Part shown: piece after piece, positions 36,858-38,859 of the stretch
Layout: each line of letters opens with the position of its first letter
Position numbering within the stretch: position 1 is the first letter of the stretch
Assembly (NCBI RefSeq): GCF_009299475.1
Contig: NZ_WBSN01000021.1
Location: 1-38,859 of the forward strand
Origin: Bifidobacterium avesanii
GTDB lineage: Bacteria; Actinomycetota; Actinomycetes; Actinomycetales; Bifidobacteriaceae
DNA: 38,859 bases
Reading direction: 5' to 3'
Program-made: the position numbers and the translations under genes
Notes under the pieces: generated by a model
Told to the model about the DNA's origin: nothing
Database searches by the model: none
Seen by the model: only the letters and a program-made list of their open reading frames with translations

Positions 36858-36934
36858 TGGCGACCCCGGCCGGACTTGAACCGGTGACCTCCGCCGTGAC
36901 AGGGCGGCGCTCTAACCAACTGAGCTACGGGGCC
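36858..36934 (-). tRNA. tRNA-Asp (anticodon GTC)
   Basis: A 77-base cloverleaf with acceptor GGCCCCG/CGGGGTC, D arm GCTC/GAGC, anticodon stem CCGCC/GGCGG with loop CTGTCAC (anticodon GTC), T arm ACCGG/CCGGC around TTCAAGT, discriminator G and an encoded CCA. A TATATC/TAATAT-like AT-rich stretch just upstream (about 36960-36970) probably holds the promoter. Confidence 0.97.
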
Positions 36935-37071
36935 GTTGTACCTTTCGCAAGGCACGAAGCGATATATTACATGAACCTCAAATAATCGCCACTTCGGCGT
37001 GTCGCGTCACAACGACAGGGCAACGGCACGGCGATGGAACAGCCATGAGACAGCGACGGTGCAGCGAACGC

Positions 37072-37107
37072 CACACGCTCCGACACACGCTCCGACACAC
37101 GTTCCGC
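37072..37107. repeat. three 12-bp tandem repeats upstream of the MATE gene
   Basis: CACACGCTCCGA at 37072-37083 and 37084-37095, followed by CACACGTTCCGC at 37096-37107. They lie about 120 bases before the MATE start codon. Confidence 0.85.
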
Positions 37108-37228
37108 CATGCGTCCGCAACGCCGGTTTTGTCCACTCCGATGCGCTTTACTACGCATGGACCAACGGCATGGCCAATGACACGAGCCACAGGCCCGCGC
37201 CCCGCGCGACCGGCGAAGGAGACACCCC

Positions 37229-38692
37229 ATGGACAGCGAACTGTTCGACAAGGCACCGATTCCCAAGGCGTATTTCAGCCTGGCGATGCCGGTGGTCATG
37301 AGCATGCTCGTCACGCTCGTGTACAACATGGTCGACACGTACTTCATCGCGCACACCGGCGACGCGAACATGGTGGCCGGCGTCTCGCTGTCCGCGCCCG
37401 TGTTCATGGTGATGATCGCGATCGGCGACATCTTCGGCCTCGGCGGCAGCTCGGTCATCTCGCGTCTGTTCGGCGAGAAGCGCTACGCCGACGGCAAGCG
37501 CCTGAGTGTGTTCTGCTTCTACGGGTCGGCCCTCATCGGCGCGGCCATTCTGGCGCTCGGCCTCGTGTTCCGCGCCCCGATCCTCGCCATGCTCGGCGCG
37601 AACGAGGGCACGTGGCCGCACGCCTCCGCCTACTACACGTGGATCATCATCGGCTCGCCGCTCATCATCGTCTCCATGACGCCGGTCAACCAGCTGCGCA
37701 CCGAGGGTCACGCCGTGCCGTCCATGATCGGCCAGATCGCCGGCACCGTGCTCAACATCATCCTCAACCCGCTGTTCATCCACGTGTTCGGCTGGGGCGC
37801 GGGCGGCTCGGCCTTCGCCACCGTGCTGGCCAACGTGTGCACCGACGCCTACCTCGTGTGGTTCCTGCTGCGCCGCAGCCAGAACCTGTCCGTCGACCCG
37901 CGCCTCATGTTCCGCAAGGCCGCGGAAGCGCCCATGCCCACGGCCTCCACGCCGCTAGCCCCCGCGCCCACTTCCAAGCCCTCCCCCGTCCGCGCCGCCG
38001 CACGCCGCCTCGACATCACCGGCGCCGAGCTGCGCGACATCCTCGTCATCGGCATCCCGTCCGCCGTCACCAACCTCACGCAGAGCTTCGGCATCGTCAT
38101 GGTGAACCTGTACCTGCTGCCCTACGGCAACGATTCGGTGGCGGCCATGGGCATCGCGCTCAAGGTGGTGATGATCGCCGTCTCGGTGTTCGTGGGCTTC
38201 GCGTTCGGCGCGCAGGCGCTCATCGGCTACAACTACGGCGCCCGCAACATGAAGCGCCTAGCGGGGATCCTGCGCTTCTCGTACCTGTTCCTCAGCGGGT
38301 TCGCGCTGGTGATGACCGTGGTGCTCAGCGTGTTCGACCGCGAGCTCATGGGCTTCTTCATCAACGACGCGCGGATCATCGACCTCGGCGCCGGCATGCT
38401 GCGCGTGCAGCTGCTCAGCCTGGTGTGCGTGGGCGTCGTCATGGTGACCACCTGCACGTTCCAGTCCACCGGCAAGGCGTTGGGCGCGTTCATCCTGTCG
38501 ATCAGCCGTCAGGGTGTGGTGCTCATCGTCGTGCTCGTCGTCGCCTCGCGCTTGGCCGGCTACAACGGCGTGATCGCCGCGCAGGCCATCGCCGACCTCG
38601 TCACGGCGATCATGGCCGGTGTGCTGTTCGTCGTCATGCTGCCGGAGCTGCGGAGGCCGCGGAAGCCACTGCCTGCACAGGCGCAGGAATAA
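37229..38692 (+). CDS. MATE-family efflux transporter
   Basis: 487 residues with about 12 membrane helices in two homologous halves, joined by a Pro/Ala-rich cytoplasmic loop (about 230-260) longer than usual. Family signatures include PVVMSMLVTLVYNMVDTYFIA, GGSSVISRLFGEKR, GTVLNIILNPLFI and GFAFGAQALIGYNYGARN. It should export cationic drugs or metabolites by Na+ or H+ antiport (MepA/NorM-like). AAGGAG eight bases before ATG 37229 supports the start. Confidence 0.93.
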   Translation: MDSELFDKAPIPKAYFSLAMPVVMSMLVTLVYNMVDTYFIAHTGDANMVAGVSLSAPVFMVMIAIGDIFGLGGSSVISRLFGEKRYADGKRLSVFCFYGSALIGAAILALGLVFRAPILAMLGANEGTWPHASAYYTWIIIGSPLIIVSMTPVNQLRTEGHAVPSMIGQIAGTVLNIILNPLFIHVFGWGAGGSAFATVLANVCTDAYLVWFLLRRSQNLSVDPRLMFRKAAEAPMPTASTPLAPAPTSKPSPVRAAARRLDITGAELRDILVIGIPSAVTNLTQSFGIVMVNLYLLPYGNDSVAAMGIALKVVMIAVSVFVGFAFGAQALIGYNYGARNMKRLAGILRFSYLFLSGFALVMTVVLSVFDRELMGFFINDARIIDLGAGMLRVQLLSLVCVGVVMVTTCTFQSTGKALGAFILSISRQGVVLIVVLVVASRLAGYNGVIAAQAIADLVTAIMAGVLFVVMLPELRRPRKPLPAQAQE

Positions 38693-38737
38693 AACGGCGG
38701 GCAAAACGCTTCGTCCGCCACGTAGTTCGGTATGTAT

Positions 38738-38830
38738 TGTCTTGGGGCATACTTGACGTATGTCTCGGGGCATTGTTGACACGGTCTCCTGGGGCATGGT
38801 TTACATGTGTCCTGGGGCATCGTTGACGCC
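38738..38830. mobile_element. four tandem 23-24-bp repeats, probable insertion-element end
   Basis: Units begin at 38738, 38761, 38785 and 38808 and share TGTCYYGGGGCATNSTTGAC (unit 3 begins TCTC and has TTTAC). Multiple short repeats starting with TGT are typical of the ends of IS21-like and some other Mu/retroviral-type elements; the transposase gene would lie beyond the window. No open frame of a transposase is visible here, so the assignment is inferred from pattern alone. Confidence 0.5.
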
Positions 38831-38859
38831 GGGTATGGGTTTGCGGTACTTGTAGTCGC

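Overview
The window comes from the chromosome of a high-GC Gram-positive (actinobacterial) organism, most likely a Bifidobacterium or close relative. I see strongly GC-biased third codon positions, long shadow frames on both strands, AGGAGG-type ribosome-binding sites mixed with leaderless genes, and actinobacterial families (DivIVA-repeat protein, zincin-like protease, YlbL-type Lon-like protease, DUF3052, compact UvrD-like helicase, DUF3107, actinobacterial VKOR). The genus is inferred; no rRNA is present to settle it. I see no prophage, CRISPR array or rRNA operon.

Layout. 1-9474: a housekeeping block with a DivIVA-repeat protein (3' end outside the window), tRNA-Val, zincin-like protease, Lon-like protease, DUF3052, UvrD-like helicase, an aminoglycoside-phosphotransferase-fold pseudokinase, DUF3107, a PHP phosphoesterase and VKOR. 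From memory, several of these families also cluster near uvrD2 in Mycobacterium. 9475-13000: a repeat-rich spacer, then cell-wall functions (dapF, murI, a membrane-anchored VanY-type carboxypeptidase). 13092-24825: patatin-like lipase, SPFH protein, carboxylesterase, a small helical protein, a SWIM-SNF2 ATPase, a TetM/EF-G-like GTPase, an HD phosphohydrolase and an unknown protein. 25040-31674: an aldo/keto reductase opposite a five-gene operon, phnD-phnC-phnE-phnE plus a 5'-nucleotidase-like phosphoesterase, which together look like uptake and processing of a phosphorus compound. 31906-38692: an RpiR-type regulator, a MarR-MFS efflux pair with its operator, a RarD/EamA transporter, tRNA-Asp and a MATE exporter. 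The right edge carries four 23-24-bp tandem repeats that look like the start of an insertion element.

Two patterns stand out. First, about eight genes have a TANNNT-like -10 box ending 6-7 bases before the start codon and no ribosome-binding site, so they are predicted to be leaderless; this fixed several start choices. Second, nearly every convergent junction, and several other gaps, hold a long imperfect hairpin (60-145 nt, stems of 20 bp or more with G-U pairs, apical loop usually 15-17 nt), some reaching into a stop codon. Two of these (22933-23055 and 24825-24943) share sequence as well as shape and look like copies of one dispersed palindromic element. I consider this hairpin set the most interesting unexplained feature of the window.
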